From Dinochytrium kinnereticum (taxonomy: Eukaryota > Chytridiomycota > Chytridiomycetes > Chytridiales > Chytridiaceae), in assembly GCA_027604005.1 (NCBI GenBank), contig JADGJT010000012.1, forward strand, positions 62,001-126,000: DNA of 64,000 bases. The letters are read 5' to 3'. Shown here piece by piece: positions 1 through 10,964 of this stretch. Numbering within the stretch: the first letter of the stretch is position 1; each line of letters begins with the position of its first letter. The notes beneath the pieces were generated by a model, which did not search any database, had not been told where the DNA came from, and saw only the letters and a program-made list of their open reading frames with translations. The position numbers and the translations under genes are program-made.

Positions 1-1112
1 TTGGGCTACCTTTATGGAAAGGATATACCGTCGGCCATTGAGATGATGAATTCGGAGGAGCCCCATTGCAAAAAAATGAGGCCAAATATATCCAAGGCTT
101 TTATTCGGGCTGCATCCGATGAGATCTTATCCGATTCTAAGGTCGTTGATGTGACCTTACTCTCCGATATGGTCATCAAATGCCATGCCTCGAGTGATGA
201 TTGCTCGCAGGAACTTAGCAACAGATCAATATTGGTTCTTCTTGCAGCCAAAAAAGTAGAGGAAGCCTACTCTATTTACGAAAAGATGGCACGCGTCGAC
301 CAAAAGTTAAGGCCTCAGCTTGCATTTGAGCTTCTAGACGCACTGTTAAATAGGGATATGCAGGATCAGGCATTTACCGTCTTGAATGACCTCGTGTTAA
401 GAGGGAAAGAACTTTCACCAGAAGGCGTGAAGCAATGGCATATTCACATTTCAGCATCGTTATTCAACCGCATCCTATATCTGCTGATCAACAAGAATTG
501 TTTAAAGGCAGCTGCGGATTTTTGGAACCTCGCCTTAGAAATTGATCTAAAGCCAGACGCGGAGGTGTGTGGCCTCTTTATGAACGCCTTTCTGGATTTG
601 GGGCAGCCCTTCAAGTGTGTTGAAGTACTAGATGCCGCAATTCGCTGGAAGGTATCACTTTCGAATACCTTTCTGCTTACCGTTCTCGACAAAATCATGC
701 AAAATGATACTCCACCTAAAGTTATTCGCGCGTTTAATGGCTACGTAAATGCAGCCGTGGAGTGGCACACAACGAAGTCTACAGCTGAATCGTCTACCGA
801 GCCATTATTTGAAAGACCTGACGCTGCGGTGCTGGAATCATTATCTGCGAAATTGCTACGAGTGAACGATTTAGATTCCTGCCTACAGACTTATCGGTTA
901 TTGGCATCTATCGGTAGTGATCCTTTTTCTCTTTCTCAACTTTCCTAGAAATTGACCCTTTTTTTTTTGCAGGCGTCCCATCATTGTCTCTCTCAAACTC
1001 CCTGCTAAGCGCCTTGATGTCCGAATCACGAATTAGTGAGGCTGAGAGTATTCGTGGGATGATTCCCTCTTCTCTAGACTCTGCTGATACCAAGGAAATA
1101 GAAGGGTTTTAG
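1..1112 (+). CDS. Helical-repeat (PPR-like) protein, 3' part
   Basis: The reading frame is already open at base 1, so the true start lies outside the window. Exon 1 runs to 913. An intron at 914-972 (GT donor, T-rich tract, AG) joins in phase to a last exon at 973-1112, which ends in TAG after a serine-rich tail. The visible 350 or so residues are almost entirely helical, with paired-helix stretches such as VEEAYSIYEKM, DQAFTVLNDLV and NSCLQTYRLLASIG-like segments spaced about 35 residues apart. That spacing resembles pentatricopeptide or TPR-type repeats, as found in organellar RNA-binding proteins. No catalytic motif is visible. I infer a role in mitochondrial RNA metabolism only weakly; the PPR assignment rests on periodicity, not on a recognised family signature. 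Confidence 0.6.
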
Positions 1113-1800
1113 AGCCTTAGGCTGTATGGCCTGTCTCATGAGATTTGGGTGGAATCCTCAGCCGGAAGGTGATAGACTCTAAGGGACCGACTAGATTGGG
1201 AGTATATAACTAAAAATAACAACCATCTATAGCATCTGCTTTACTGCTAATAGCAGCAAGCTTGAGAACCCAATTCGGGCGAAGCTGACTGCTTGAAGAG
1301 TTCTTTTGCCTTTTCATTTTCGTGGTGAATCCCTTATCTTTTTATCATAACCAAATCACTGCAAACACATATCATCTTGATTCTATGATGTAGATGCATG
1401 CATCCTATCTGGTAATCTTCGATCTTCTGTGCCTTCGTCTACCTACCCTTTTATTTTTTTTAGAAATCGAGCTGAATCCAGGGACATGTAATATCAGAGA
1501 CTCCTTTCACATGGGTGGTTGATTATTTTGGGAAATTAAAAAGTGGTTGTTGTTATAACCTTTTGTTTTTTTTTTATTCTTTCGTTAGGAGGGGCTCTCA
1601 AGTTAATTTGATTACTTAGTCTTATTCAGTCTCTTTATTTATTTATTTCTGAAAGATACATGCCACATTACTGGCAATACCGTCCCAACTTAAGCCCAGT
1701 CTCCTGTTGAAGGGCGTCCAGCAACATCCGTGTTACCAACTGGGTTTTGAGATTGTTGTTGTTTTGCTTTGACTATCCATTCTCAACCAAGGAGAAAGAA
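1113..1800. other. Intergenic region upstream of the dynein light chain
   Basis: There is no supported gene here. The stretch is AT-rich with T-runs and a tandem TTTA-like run near 1635-1650. It probably holds the 3' untranslated region of the helical-repeat gene and the promoter of the roadblock gene. Confidence 0.5.
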
Positions 1801-2363
1801 ATGGTGAGTGTTCGCAACTGCGAGGCCATTGACGGCAATATGAGGCTCAAAATCCCCCCTTTATGTGATTTTATACTTGCTATTTGAGCCTTTGAACCCA
1901 TATGTGGCCTCTTTGCCAATCTCTAAACAATACCCCATTTTTCCCAGTCGGAAGTTGAAGAAACCATCAAGCGGCTCTCAGGTCACAAAGGAGTTGAGGG
2001 TATAGTCATCGTCAACATGGAGGGAATTCCTATCCGAACCACCCTGGACAGTGATAAGACGATACAACACGCGGCACTCATCACACAACTTGCTGCAAAA
2101 GCGAGGAGCGTTGTCAGGGATCTTGATCCACAGGTTTGTTACTATCTTTCAGCTCTTCTTAAACATATTAGTTATTAGGCTTATTTTTTTTTTCCTTGGT
2201 AGAATGATCTCACGTTTTTGAGGATAAGATCAAAAAAACATGAGATAATGGTGGCGCCAGGTAACGTTTTGTTGACAAAGAGACCATATCGCCTCAACGG
2301 TTCTTTTCTTTCATAGACAAGGAATACATACTGATTGTACTTCAAAATCCTCACAACAGCTGA
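1801..2363 (+). CDS. DYNLRB: Dynein light chain, roadblock/LC7 type
   Basis: Four exons at 1801-1803, 1948-2133, 2203-2260 and 2317-2363 encode 97 residues, the normal length for DYNLRB1. The first coding exon is only the ATG. The protein begins [19 protein letters not shown], continues with [14 protein letters not shown], and ends IVLQNPHN plus serine; these are hallmark roadblock segments. The family forms a homodimer on the dynein intermediate chain and serves both cytoplasmic and axonemal dynein. All four exons join in phase with GT-AG borders. In a zoosporic fungus it could act in cargo transport or in the flagellum, and the sequence does not decide which. Identity is secure from family resemblance over the whole length. 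Confidence 0.93.
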
Positions 2364-2841
2364 GGGAGTCACAGCTTGAGATCCAAATCAGAGCAGTAGA
2401 ACCTGAGGGAATTATGATGGATTCTTTGCATGGCCAGACGTTCCATACTGTTTTTCTTTTGTACATACTTCGGCAGCGAAGGCTTCAGAAGAGTTTCTCG
2501 AAGCATCGTGTTTAATAAATTGTTGTGTCTTATACCTTTTCTCTCTCTCTTTCTTACTCTCTGTTGAAACATCAATTGTCGAGATCCAGGTCCTAGATAC
2601 ATAAAAACAAAGGTACACATATGAAGTCGTCTGCCTTCCTTTTGCAATAGTAAGAGGAAAGAAGAAGAAACTATTCGCCAACAAAAGAATGTTCATCTGA
2701 AGCATTCTCGTCCATGATCTCTTCCTCCCCGGCTTCCACATCATAGTAAATGGTGACCTTCACCCTCTGCAGATGTTTTCTCATCATGCCTTTCACCTAC
2801 GAGTCCGTGGTTCTTGACGGCATGGACTGGACTGGACAGTC
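2364..2841. other. Intergenic region between dynein light chain and RT relic
   Basis: Minus-strand open frames here (about 2369-2744) show no family resemblance, so I do not call them. The stretch probably holds the 3' untranslated region of the roadblock gene and flanking sequence of the degraded retroelement. Confidence 0.4.
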
Positions 2842-3030
2842 GCTTTTCTCAACGCAAAAGAACTTGATTATAAGATTTATTATCAACAACCAAAAAGGAT
2901 GGAGATCAGAGAAAAGGAGGACTGGGATTAATTACTGGAGAAGGCGTTGTACGGGATATGTCAGGCACTACTGCTGTGGGGAGGAGCATTGTATAAGTTT
3001 CTGACAAAAGAGTGTGGGTTCACGATTAAG
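2842..3030 (+). mobile_element. Decayed Ty1/copia-type reverse transcriptase fragment
   Basis: In one frame the segment reads AFLNAKELDYKIYYQQP, then a stop at 2929, then EKALYGICQALLLW and LTKECGF, and ends at another stop at 3031. Copia-superfamily reverse transcriptases have a matching order: an AFLNG..L...IYM.QP segment, then KALYGLKQAPR.W, then FL...GF. The homology is recognised by motif order. In-frame stops and no visible flanking gag, integrase or LTRs show it is dead. A further stretch to about 3290 (with IIYDDV, possibly a worn YVDD motif, in another frame) may belong to it. Confidence 0.62.
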
Positions 3031-3299
3031 TGACATATAGGAAGGTTCGACAGTATCTTGGACTCAGGATAATCTATGATGACGTCTCCACCGCCCTGAT
3101 TAGGAGGCTTACTGACAAGAGATCCAGGAGAATAGGGCACAGATGCGACAAGCCGCCTGGGACACGACGGTTGATGGAAAGCTTGATAAGGATGTGGATA
3201 GAAAGTATTCAGTATCTGAAAGGAAGAAACTACTGGAGGGTGGAGTTAAGAGATGACAGCAGATATTCTTACAAAGGGCTTACTATATATTCATTTTGA

Positions 3300-4632
3300 A
3301 AAGGTGAAGGGGCAGGACGCTGGTCATCAGCGATATGATTCAACAAGGAGACGCAGCAGTGAATATTTCCTATGTTTTCTATTGGGTATAGAGTGAGAAG
3401 GAACAAACATGGAAAAGGACACAGAGTTAATAATGTTGGAAATATTTACTTCTCACACATATGTAGTCTGATGCAAGCGTATTGAGGCTGGAACACCATT
3501 TACCTTATCTCTTTCCCTGCTTATTATGCTGATTGTTTTTTGTATTGCTTTTATTGTTCTAAATTGTTTCCTCGTTAAAGAATGGTCTTTGCCTCAAGGC
3601 TATGTGGTTCAGTTAAAGCGTCTTGGGTTGAAGTTAGATAATGGAGTATAAAAGCGATGGCCTCCAGGTATTGAAGTAACCTGAACCTTTCATTTAAATA
3701 AAAGACAATAAAACTACAACTCCTCCACTCGTACAGCAGCTACCACCAAGCCTATGGTAAGGGCGAAACCCCTCTACCCTGTCTGGGACGTTTGCCCGCC
3801 GTGATTTCTCTATGCCTTCTAAAGAGTGTTGGGTTTTGTATCTTGGTATGGATGAGGCTGGGGGTATCTCATGGGTATCTACAGTGACCTCACAATGGAT
3901 ACCCAGATGGAGGATACAAAGCATCAGAGGTACCTCGCACCATCGGGGCAACGACACACCTCGCTCCAGGAGTCACAGTGACGGTCTGCCCACCTGAGCA
4001 TCCCGCACCAACAGAGCATGAAGTGGCCACCACGGCCTGCCCTATGCCTACAACACAACGTACCTGCACATCTGTTGACAACCTCTCTCTGTATTCACAA
4101 TACACATCTGAACCTCCTGACTGGTGACCCCTACGGACCGCAACGCCATCTCTGAACTTTTCTCCTTCTCCAATATTTATCAGAGAATGAAACCACACAG
4201 ATCCATCCCATCCGTGTGGAATACTCTATTTTGGGAAGTTTTTATGACTCCGCCGGTGAGAAGGACAATCCGTGCCTCCCTCTTCCCTTTAACCTCAAGC
4301 CTGGCGGAGTTTCAAACCCATTGCAGTTGTGGGTGTCAAAAACTCCGACACATAAACCAATCAAAGTTTTTCTCATTCACCTTTTTTTGGGGTTGCTTCG
4401 CTCTGTTTTTTGCCCGCCAAGCTCCAGTTCGAGTTCGATCTACACGAACCATGAGAAGTCGACTTTCCCCCCCCCCCACCAAGATTTCACTCTCAAAAAA
4501 CCACTTACCCACTACCTCTTGGTTGAATCTCGCACTCGAGTGTCTTTACCCATCCGACCACAGTGGTGGCCGGCGTGCAAGCATACGCATTCCTTACAGC
4601 AGCAGAGTGCATTCTGACCAGCGACTGAAGAG
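3300..4632. other. Gene-poor stretch between RT relic and F-box gene
   Basis: No gene is supported. A plus-strand frame at roughly 3891-4127 is proline- and threonine-rich with a few cysteines and looks faintly protein-like, but it has no start context or family match. The C-rich and pyrimidine-rich tract near 4440-4500 probably belongs to the promoter or leader of the F-box gene. Confidence 0.4.
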
Positions 4633-7600
4633 ATGCATGGAGAGAGGATGCTGCGCAGCTCGAGCCGCTCGAGCCGGCGCATGAACAATGAATCGGCCAA
4701 TTCGACTGGCGGCTTTCGCCAGAGTCCGCTGGGTCAAGTTGATATGAACATCAGCTCAATCACTCCAGCAAAAGAGCGGCCAGTGCATGGTTCTTCGTTG
4801 AAGTCAAGGGATAGTCCCCCCGTCACCCGAAGCGCTACGAGAAAGTTCAATGCAGCAGAGGCGGCTAAGGAACCGATTCCTCGGAAGCGTAGCCAAAGTC
4901 GAACAAAAGGGCACGGTGATATTGTACCCACTCCAACAGACATGTCGACAGCAGCCTGGGATGATGATGATGTGCATGCTCAGTCCCAAATTCTCACTCG
5001 AAGCAGGAGTAGAGGCACTTTCAACGGAAGGAACGTGGGTCTTATGTTCAGCGACAGGCCCTCTGAATTGAAAGTCAAGCCGGCAAGAGACCGCTCCAGG
5101 GCTTCCTCAGTCGCCCCATCTCAACAGAGATCCAGGCCATCATCTTTAACGCCACGACAGTCTCTCTCGGTCTTCAAGCGAAAGTTTATGCTGGAGGACA
5201 TCGATAATGCTAGCCTTAAGTCTCAACCTCGTTCCCAGGAGACCACACCGTCATCTAGAGCCACCCGTCGTCGTCGAAAGATGTCTGCATCTGCATCGCA
5301 GTCGTCACTTGAAGACTCAGGGCGGAAGGGACATGTGGAGTACAACACTGACAGCTCGGAACGACGGCAGTCAGGACCCATCACTCAGCACGAGTCTATA
5401 GATATTCAGAGTCACGATGAAGACGAACCTATGGAACACGATATAATCACGCTTAATCAAAGCTTTACGGACAAGTCATCTCGACACCGCATTGGCTTAA
5501 CTCCACTGAAGCCCATCGCCATCAAAGCGAAAGCTTTTGCTTTCGACAGTGAAGACGATTTAGTGCTCAGGCCTTCTGTATTTACTCGAACGCGGTTTCA
5601 ATCCGCTGGCGCATTTTCGGTCTTCGGGGCGCAGAGCGTTGAAAGCGGACTCCCACTGAACATACCGGCTACTTCGAATGCATTTACTAGCATAAGAGCA
5701 GACGGGTCTACGTACTCTGATGATGAAGAAATGTTTTGGAACAGGTTTGTTTATTCCTTAGAGAAGTGATTTCAGCTAAATGTTTTACCTATATCACTTA
5801 TAGCCCGCCAGCAAAAATGCGCCCAAATAGCGCTAAATCGACAACATCATCTGCAACAGCATCAAGGTCTTCATCCAAACGTTCATCGCCAGTTACCGTT
5901 CTTCATCGGAGTTTAAAGCCAAAACTGTCGTTAGAAATCTTACCCCGTTCAGCACCCTCATCATCTGCAAGGAATAGAACATCCTCAACTTGCGAAAATT
6001 GGTGGATGGTTGGCCTTCCGGCATCGGGCGACGTCGTGGCTTCTCGAAAGAATCTCTTTGGACTCTTCAGGAATGAGCTTTCCGTGTCGAATAATAAAAG
6101 TAGGTCGAAGAAGGTTGCAGTTGCAACCGGAAGCCCTGGTTGCCAGTGGAGGGTATCGGAGCTTGCTAATTGGATGGAGGGACAGGGTATCAACTCCCCC
6201 GTCAGCCGTGCTTCTTATCATCCACTTGAGTTGGCTGAACACGTTCGGCAGAAGCTAATCGAGGAGATTTCCGTTGATGAGGATATTGAGTCGGACACTT
6301 TTCCTGAAAATGCGATAGTCTCAGATGTCAAAAAGGATGAGATACTTGGGAGGTTCCCCGCTCATATCGTCAGTCAGATTCTTAAGCAAGTGTTTGCAGT
6401 TGGCCAAGCAGAAGCTCTCCTGCCTAGTCTCTCGGTTAGCAAGTCTTGGGGCCGTATCGCTCAGCAGATTCTGTGGTCATCGCCTCGCTTTTTCTCATTA
6501 AATGCCATGAAGAAGATGCATCGGATTATCCACGGCCTTACGGCGCCTGTTAGTAACGATGCAGCGGATTTACAGCATGACCATACATTAACCACTTCCT
6601 CCTCGGATGTTGGCGGTCTTCGTGGAATGCTGGGGATGCCTCATGCAGACACTGAGGATCCAAAATGCTTCCTCTTTAACCCTAAACCAGATGATGATGC
6701 CTTTTCAAGTGGATGCTCTACACCGTGCCTAGGCCTCGCAAACCCGATGTTAGCTTCCCGAGTTCAGTCACTATCTTTCCACCTCTTTAATCCCGGCGAC
6801 AGGAGGTTTCCTATCAGCTTTGACGTTCAGTCCTTCATATCAGACGGGCTTCCCTGTCTTAGAGAACTTAAGGTTATGGGTTCGCCAGATTGGGTAGACT
6901 CATTCCTCCTATCCCGTATGGCAAGCTCACCGGCTCTGCGACAGAACTTAGAAGTATTAGAGCTTCATGCAGGGGCTGCCGAGAAGATCTCAAAGGATGC
7001 CATGGTTGTGCACTTGGGTCGTTTCCGTAACCTTAAGCGTCTTGTATTGGGGGGATCTTGGGCCCTCACTGATGAAGCTCTAAAGTCAGTTGCGATAGGA
7101 TGCAAAAACCTTCTGACTCTTGCACTTTGGCGGTGTCCGACGATCACGGACGTTGGTGTTGTTAAGATTATAGAAAAGTGCAAAGATCTCCGTACACTAG
7201 AAATCGGCCACTGCAACGGCATCTCAGACAGACTTATTTTTGCAATGGCTTCCACAGAAAGCCTAGCTCTTCATACTCTCTCCCTCTGCTCCCTTTTGCC
7301 GTCCCAAGTCAGCCAGGATGCTCTGATTTCGCTTCTCGCGCCAGCCGGCAACGCTCCAGGCCCTCGATTGACAAAGCTAGTTTTAAATGCTTTCCCTGGT
7401 CTGACTCTGGATGGGATAGCGTTGATCGCGACACGGCAGTCCTCCTCACTTCGATACCTCACCCTTCATGATTCGCTTAACCTTTGCGGGGAATCTCCAG
7501 GAGCTCTTAGGATCTTCTTTGGGTTCTTGAGTCATATTCGCCTTTTGGACGTCTCAGGATGCTTTTCCGCATGCTCATCTGAATGGGAGAGGAAGGAAAA

Positions 7601-7661
7601 AATTGATGATCTGAAGGGTCTGGCCCGAGCGCTTGGCATAGAAGGAGCTCTGACAACTTAA
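4633..7661 (+). CDS. F-box and leucine-rich-repeat protein
   Basis: Two exons (4633-5744 and 5804-7661) joined by a 59-base intron encode about 988 residues. The first 370 residues are low-complexity, rich in serine, arginine and proline, and probably disordered. An F-box-like stretch follows at roughly residues 560-610 (LGRFPAHIVSQILKQVF ... LSVSKSWGRIAQQILW). The C-terminal third carries AMN1/FBXL-type leucine-rich repeats, for example FRNLKRLVLGGSWALTDEAL, CKNLLTLALWRCPTITDVG and CKDLRTLEIGHCNGISD. F-box/LRR proteins act as substrate adaptors of SCF ubiquitin ligases: the F-box binds Skp1 and the repeats hold the target. The target is unknown. The long disordered N-terminus is unusual for the family. 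The first in-frame ATG after the C-rich leader was taken as the start. Confidence 0.82.
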
Positions 7662-8837
7662 TCTGCATGGACTCACCACCTTTCTTTTTTGTCTTCAACC
7701 TTTTGCGACTATTTTCTTCGTTCTAGTGTGCTGTGGGAGGTTCCTCAAAATACCCTTTTTCTACCTTTTCTCCCCACTTATAAGAAAAGGAAAAACAAAA
7801 TCTCGAGAAACTGAAAGGGGTCGATTGAGCCGCGCATATCCCTTCTACTTTTTGCTATGTAAATAAGCCCTTATGGGGCAGCTCGCCTTTCCTTATTTCT
7901 TATGTTAACTTATTTGACTCAGTTGTTTTTGTTGTTTTTCTACTATATGGCAATTGTCGTTGTTCAGTACCGAATAAGTCACAAATATGCTTTTTTGTTT
8001 AGCTGTGTCCGCTAATGTGTTTTCCACTCAGGGGTGGCCTGGGAATCAGAGAGGGTGAGAATCCCGTACCTCACCTAGTGTCTCTCGTAAGTGATACAGC
8101 TTCCTTGAGTCGAATAGCTGTGGAATTCTGAATGAACCAACGTAAATACGAAAGAAAAAAAGAAAAAAAGAGAGAAGCAGTAAGTAAAGGAGCAATGAAA
8201 GTTTTGAATTCGGGCCTTCCTCCCAATACATTCAATAAGATTTTACGAAATATATTTCAAGGTAGTTTCCAGGAGTTGCGCAGGTGAATACGTAGGAGTA
8301 TTCAGTTTTAAAGGCTGGTACACAATACTAGTAGTATGAAGATTAAGGTCAAGTGGGGGGTGGTTAAAGTGGTATCAACATTGTTCTCAGGGACACTTCA
8401 AAAGGGATAACAGATCATTAAACCAGGTGTGCTAGCTCCAATTTGCCACCTACTTATCTCACGCTAGATCTCACGTCATAAAATTCAGCAAGCATACATC
8501 AGCAGACTGAGGGGGCCGTCATGACAGCCCTTGGCGCAAATAGCTCCCAGCACGCGAGCAAAAGGAACGCGACCTTAGGCTTTGCGAAGGTCGAGGAAAA
8601 AAGCATTAGTCTTCCCGTGGCATAGGTACTCATGAAGTAAGGTCGTCAAGAGGGGTGGCAAGATGGTCAACACGACCCGGGCGGTGGGCTCGCGTGAAAA
8701 GGCGAACCGCAACGCTGAGGTCAGCGGCAGGGGGGGAGTGAAGGACAAAGCAGTCGTTAAAATCAGATGGGAATCCTCAGCACTCAGCGGTTGACCCGGC
8801 GGGAGACTGCATGCGATTTCATTTAGCAGCAAATTTT
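7662..8837. other. Intergenic region, F-box gene to tRNA-Leu
   Basis: No gene is supported. The first part is probably the 3' untranslated region of the F-box gene. Minus-strand open frames near 8046-8231 and 8575-8832 lack family resemblance and splice partners. Confidence 0.45.
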
Positions 8838-8845
8838 AAAAAAAA
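8838..8845 (-). terminator. RNA polymerase III terminator of tRNA-Leu
   Basis: A run of eight A on the plus strand is an oligo-T run on the tRNA strand, starting about ten bases after the 3' end. It fits a canonical Pol III stop. Confidence 0.75.
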
Positions 8846-8855
8846 GATGTCGGAT

Positions 8856-8939
8856 TGGACGGAGTGGGGTTCGAACCCACGCAATCGGGAGATTAGACGT
8901 GCTTAAGACGTCCGCCTTAGACCACTCGGCCATCCGTCC
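8856..8939 (-). tRNA. tRNA-Leu, anticodon UAA
   Basis: Read on the minus strand, the 84-base gene folds as a class II tRNA. The acceptor stem is GGACGGA paired with TCCGTCC, and the discriminator base is A. A leucine-type D arm with GCCGAGTGGTCTAAGGC follows. The anticodon stem GACGT/ACGTC encloses the loop CTTAAGC, giving anticodon TAA. The long variable arm includes TCTCCCGA, and the T arm carries GGTTCGAACC, the internal B box. CCA is not encoded and no intron is present. It reads UUA codons. It lies about 90 bases from the small cysteine-rich gene on the same strand. Confidence 0.95.
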
Positions 8940-9030
8940 CAGGTCGTACGAAAGGAAGATGATAGCAATACTATATAAATTAATTAATTTTTTACAACCT
9001 CCATTCTCTCCACCAGCACCACCATTGCAA

Positions 9031-9263
9031 TCACAGGTTCTGACAAAAAACCTGAATCCTGTTTGTCGGGTTTCCGCAACTCGTTATGGCGTCTTCGCAA
9101 ATGGTTGGGGTTGTTGGGTAGTTACAGGGGTAAAGGAAGGGGGCCGCAACTTTTTTTGGTTGCATTGCGAGATCTTAGTCGGGGTTATGTATTGTTCTTT
9201 TCGCGTTTAGTGATCACGAGGAAACTGAAAAGCAATGAGAATGCTTAGTTGTATTGCTTTCAT
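9031..9263 (-). CDS. Small secreted cysteine-rich protein, copy 1
   Basis: Two exons (9263-9218 and 9149-9031) flank a 68-base intron (GTGATC donor, AG after CCAAAAAAA). They encode 54 residues. The start MKAIQLSILIAFQFPLAA is a textbook signal peptide. The short mature part has four cysteines and contains PTTPTICEDAITSCGNPT. Without splicing the frame hits a stop (TAA) six codons past the signal region, so the intron is needed. The larger neighbour at 9769-10286 has nearly the same core motif (PTTTPTTCEVSATDCGNPT) and the same intron position, which supports both models. Function is unknown; a secreted peptide or effector-like protein is an inference. An alternative view is that it is a shortened, decaying copy, because more cysteine/glycine-rich sequence continues out of frame past its stop. 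Confidence 0.55.
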
Positions 9264-9768
9264 CCCAAATAATAATCCTGTCCTGTGTAAAGACTATCTC
9301 GCAATGTGTCAATCGACAAGCAACAGGTCTGGTAACCATCATCCACAGACACTTGAACAGGGAAGCTATATCGGTGAGTATAAAACGCGTCTTGGCTGAC
9401 TGGCTGACGGTTTGAACTTGACTCAAAAACGAGATGAAAGAATATGATAGATACCTCAGCAGCTTTACATAAACGACATTCGAAAAAATGGACATGAAAG
9501 GGATAAGAATGCACATTTGAATAAGAAATGGACCCCAAAAAGTTGGTTTTCATGATGTGTTCGTTCATAATAAAGCGGGATAAAAAAATTATAAGGAATT
9601 ATCAAGATTATTATTGCCTTACGAAACATGAGCACTCATGAAACCTGGGAAGGGAAACAAGACGATGCTCCAGTAACAAACACATGCAATCAAGTCAAAG
9701 CCTCTTCTGACGCACTCACAGCAACCCCCCATCTCCCGCCAAAATAAAAAGTAAAACAGAGTCCAACA
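9264..9768. other. Spacer between the two cysteine-rich genes
   Basis: The stretch is AT-rich and no gene is supported. Minus-strand open frames at 9214-9568 resemble nothing and overlap the promoter expected for copy 1. Confidence 0.45.
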
Positions 9769-10286
9769 TTAAAATGGCACCGAAACTCCCGTCGCAACAG
9801 CCCCCCCGCAAACCTTTCCAACAAGGTCCCCACAACAATCCAAGCAATATGTGATCATCTTACAATGACACACCGTTGTTTCATCCATCTCAACGCCATC
9901 AGGAGATCCCAAACAGGCAGCCTGGCTCCAGCAGATGGTTGGGTTTCCGCAATCCGTTGCGGAGACTTCGCAGGTTGTGGGGGTTGTTGTCGGGGAGCGT
10001 TTGGGGAGGTAGAGGGGTAGAGGACGGGGGTCGCAGCTTTTTTTGGTTATGTGTCATGGGTTGAGTAATGATAAGTGAAAGAGCACATAAAGAAACGTAA
10101 ACAAAAGTTCATCAATCAACCATAGAACTTATATTCCCCCTCTCTCTTATCTTTAATGTCCTAGCTTTTCCAACAAAAAAAAAGTCAACAGACTCACACA
10201 ACGCTCCCCGCCATCAACCAGATCAATATCAGTACGGCGCCCAATGCCAGCCAACAATGCCTAGCAGATCTCAACCATCCGCCCAT
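9769..10286 (-). CDS. Secreted or signal-anchored cysteine-rich protein, copy 2
   Basis: Exon 1 (10286-10198) encodes MGGWLRSARHCWLALGAVL followed by a hydrophobic run ending WLMAGSV, a signal peptide or signal anchor. A GTGAGT donor opens a 161-base intron that ends in an AG after CCAAAAAAA. Exon 2 (10036-9769) joins in phase and encodes about 90 residues with eleven cysteines, including VCHC and YCLDCC, closing CGG...SVPF. Total length is 118 residues. The core PTTTPTTCEVSATDCGNPT is shared with copy 1. The acceptor lacks a pyrimidine tract and sits after a run of A, but the same sequence precedes the matching exon of copy 1. The many cysteines suggest a disulfide-rich extracellular domain. 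I do not recognise a named family, and no function is assigned. Confidence 0.6.
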
Positions 10287-10964
10287 AATGATCGTTGACC
10301 AAATGTGCCAGGAAAAGGAGGTGTCTCTGTCCCTATTGCTTGCTGCGGAATCACACGATTTTCGGAGTTTCAACTCGAACACTGTAATACTGTAATAATG
10401 ATAACAGTTCAAAAGCCATGCAAATAGGGGAGAGAACAGTTGGGGTGAAGGTGGAAGGACCCGACAAGAAGAGAAAAAAAGGACTGGAAGCAATTACAAA
10501 AATAAAAGCGGGGACGGACATCATTCATTCTACAATTCCAAACAAACACAAAACGAAAATAATAACTCAAATCTGAAAGAAAAAGGAAAAGAGAAATAAA
10601 AGCACAACGCAACCATCAAATGCAGTGAGCAAAAATAAAGAAGAAAAGAAAATAATAAGGTCGCAAATGCCAACTTCAGGAAACAAAAAAAAGGACTATA
10701 ATATAATATAAAGGGCATTACGCTGATTAAACAGGGATGGGGAGAGCCAAAGGTCGAAACCAAATATATATAGAAAGGAATAGGTATCCCTGTGCTAAAC
10801 TTGGGCACGATTTCAACCACCTTATAGTGAAGTGGCAGAAATGTCTTTAAAAAAGGTTTTCGACCCAAAATGAAGAAAAGGGGTAGGGCGGGTATTAGAT
10901 CAAAAAGAGTGAGAGTTTTAAGCGGCGTGGGAGAAAAGGGCTTGCTTAGGAAGCTATTGTGCCC
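10287..10964. other. Spacer between cysteine-rich copy 2 and the PHD gene
   Basis: The A-rich plus strand (T-rich on the gene strand) fits the 3' untranslated region of the PHD gene plus the copy 2 promoter. Open frames here are low-complexity and are not called. Confidence 0.45.

Noticed and set aside
3694..4198. Minus and plus frames with scattered cysteines near 3.7-4.2 kb
   Set aside because: No start context, no intron partner and no family resemblance; possibly remnant sequence, but unsupported as a gene.
4124..4684. Open frames just before the F-box gene
   Set aside because: Low-complexity, no signature, and they overlap the C-rich leader of the F-box gene.
8899..10064. Plus-strand frames containing GFRN..RLR..WGLL-like stretches over the cysteine-rich genes
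   Set aside because: Similarity between the two plus-strand frames is a shadow of the paralogous minus-strand exons, which carry signal peptides and cysteines.
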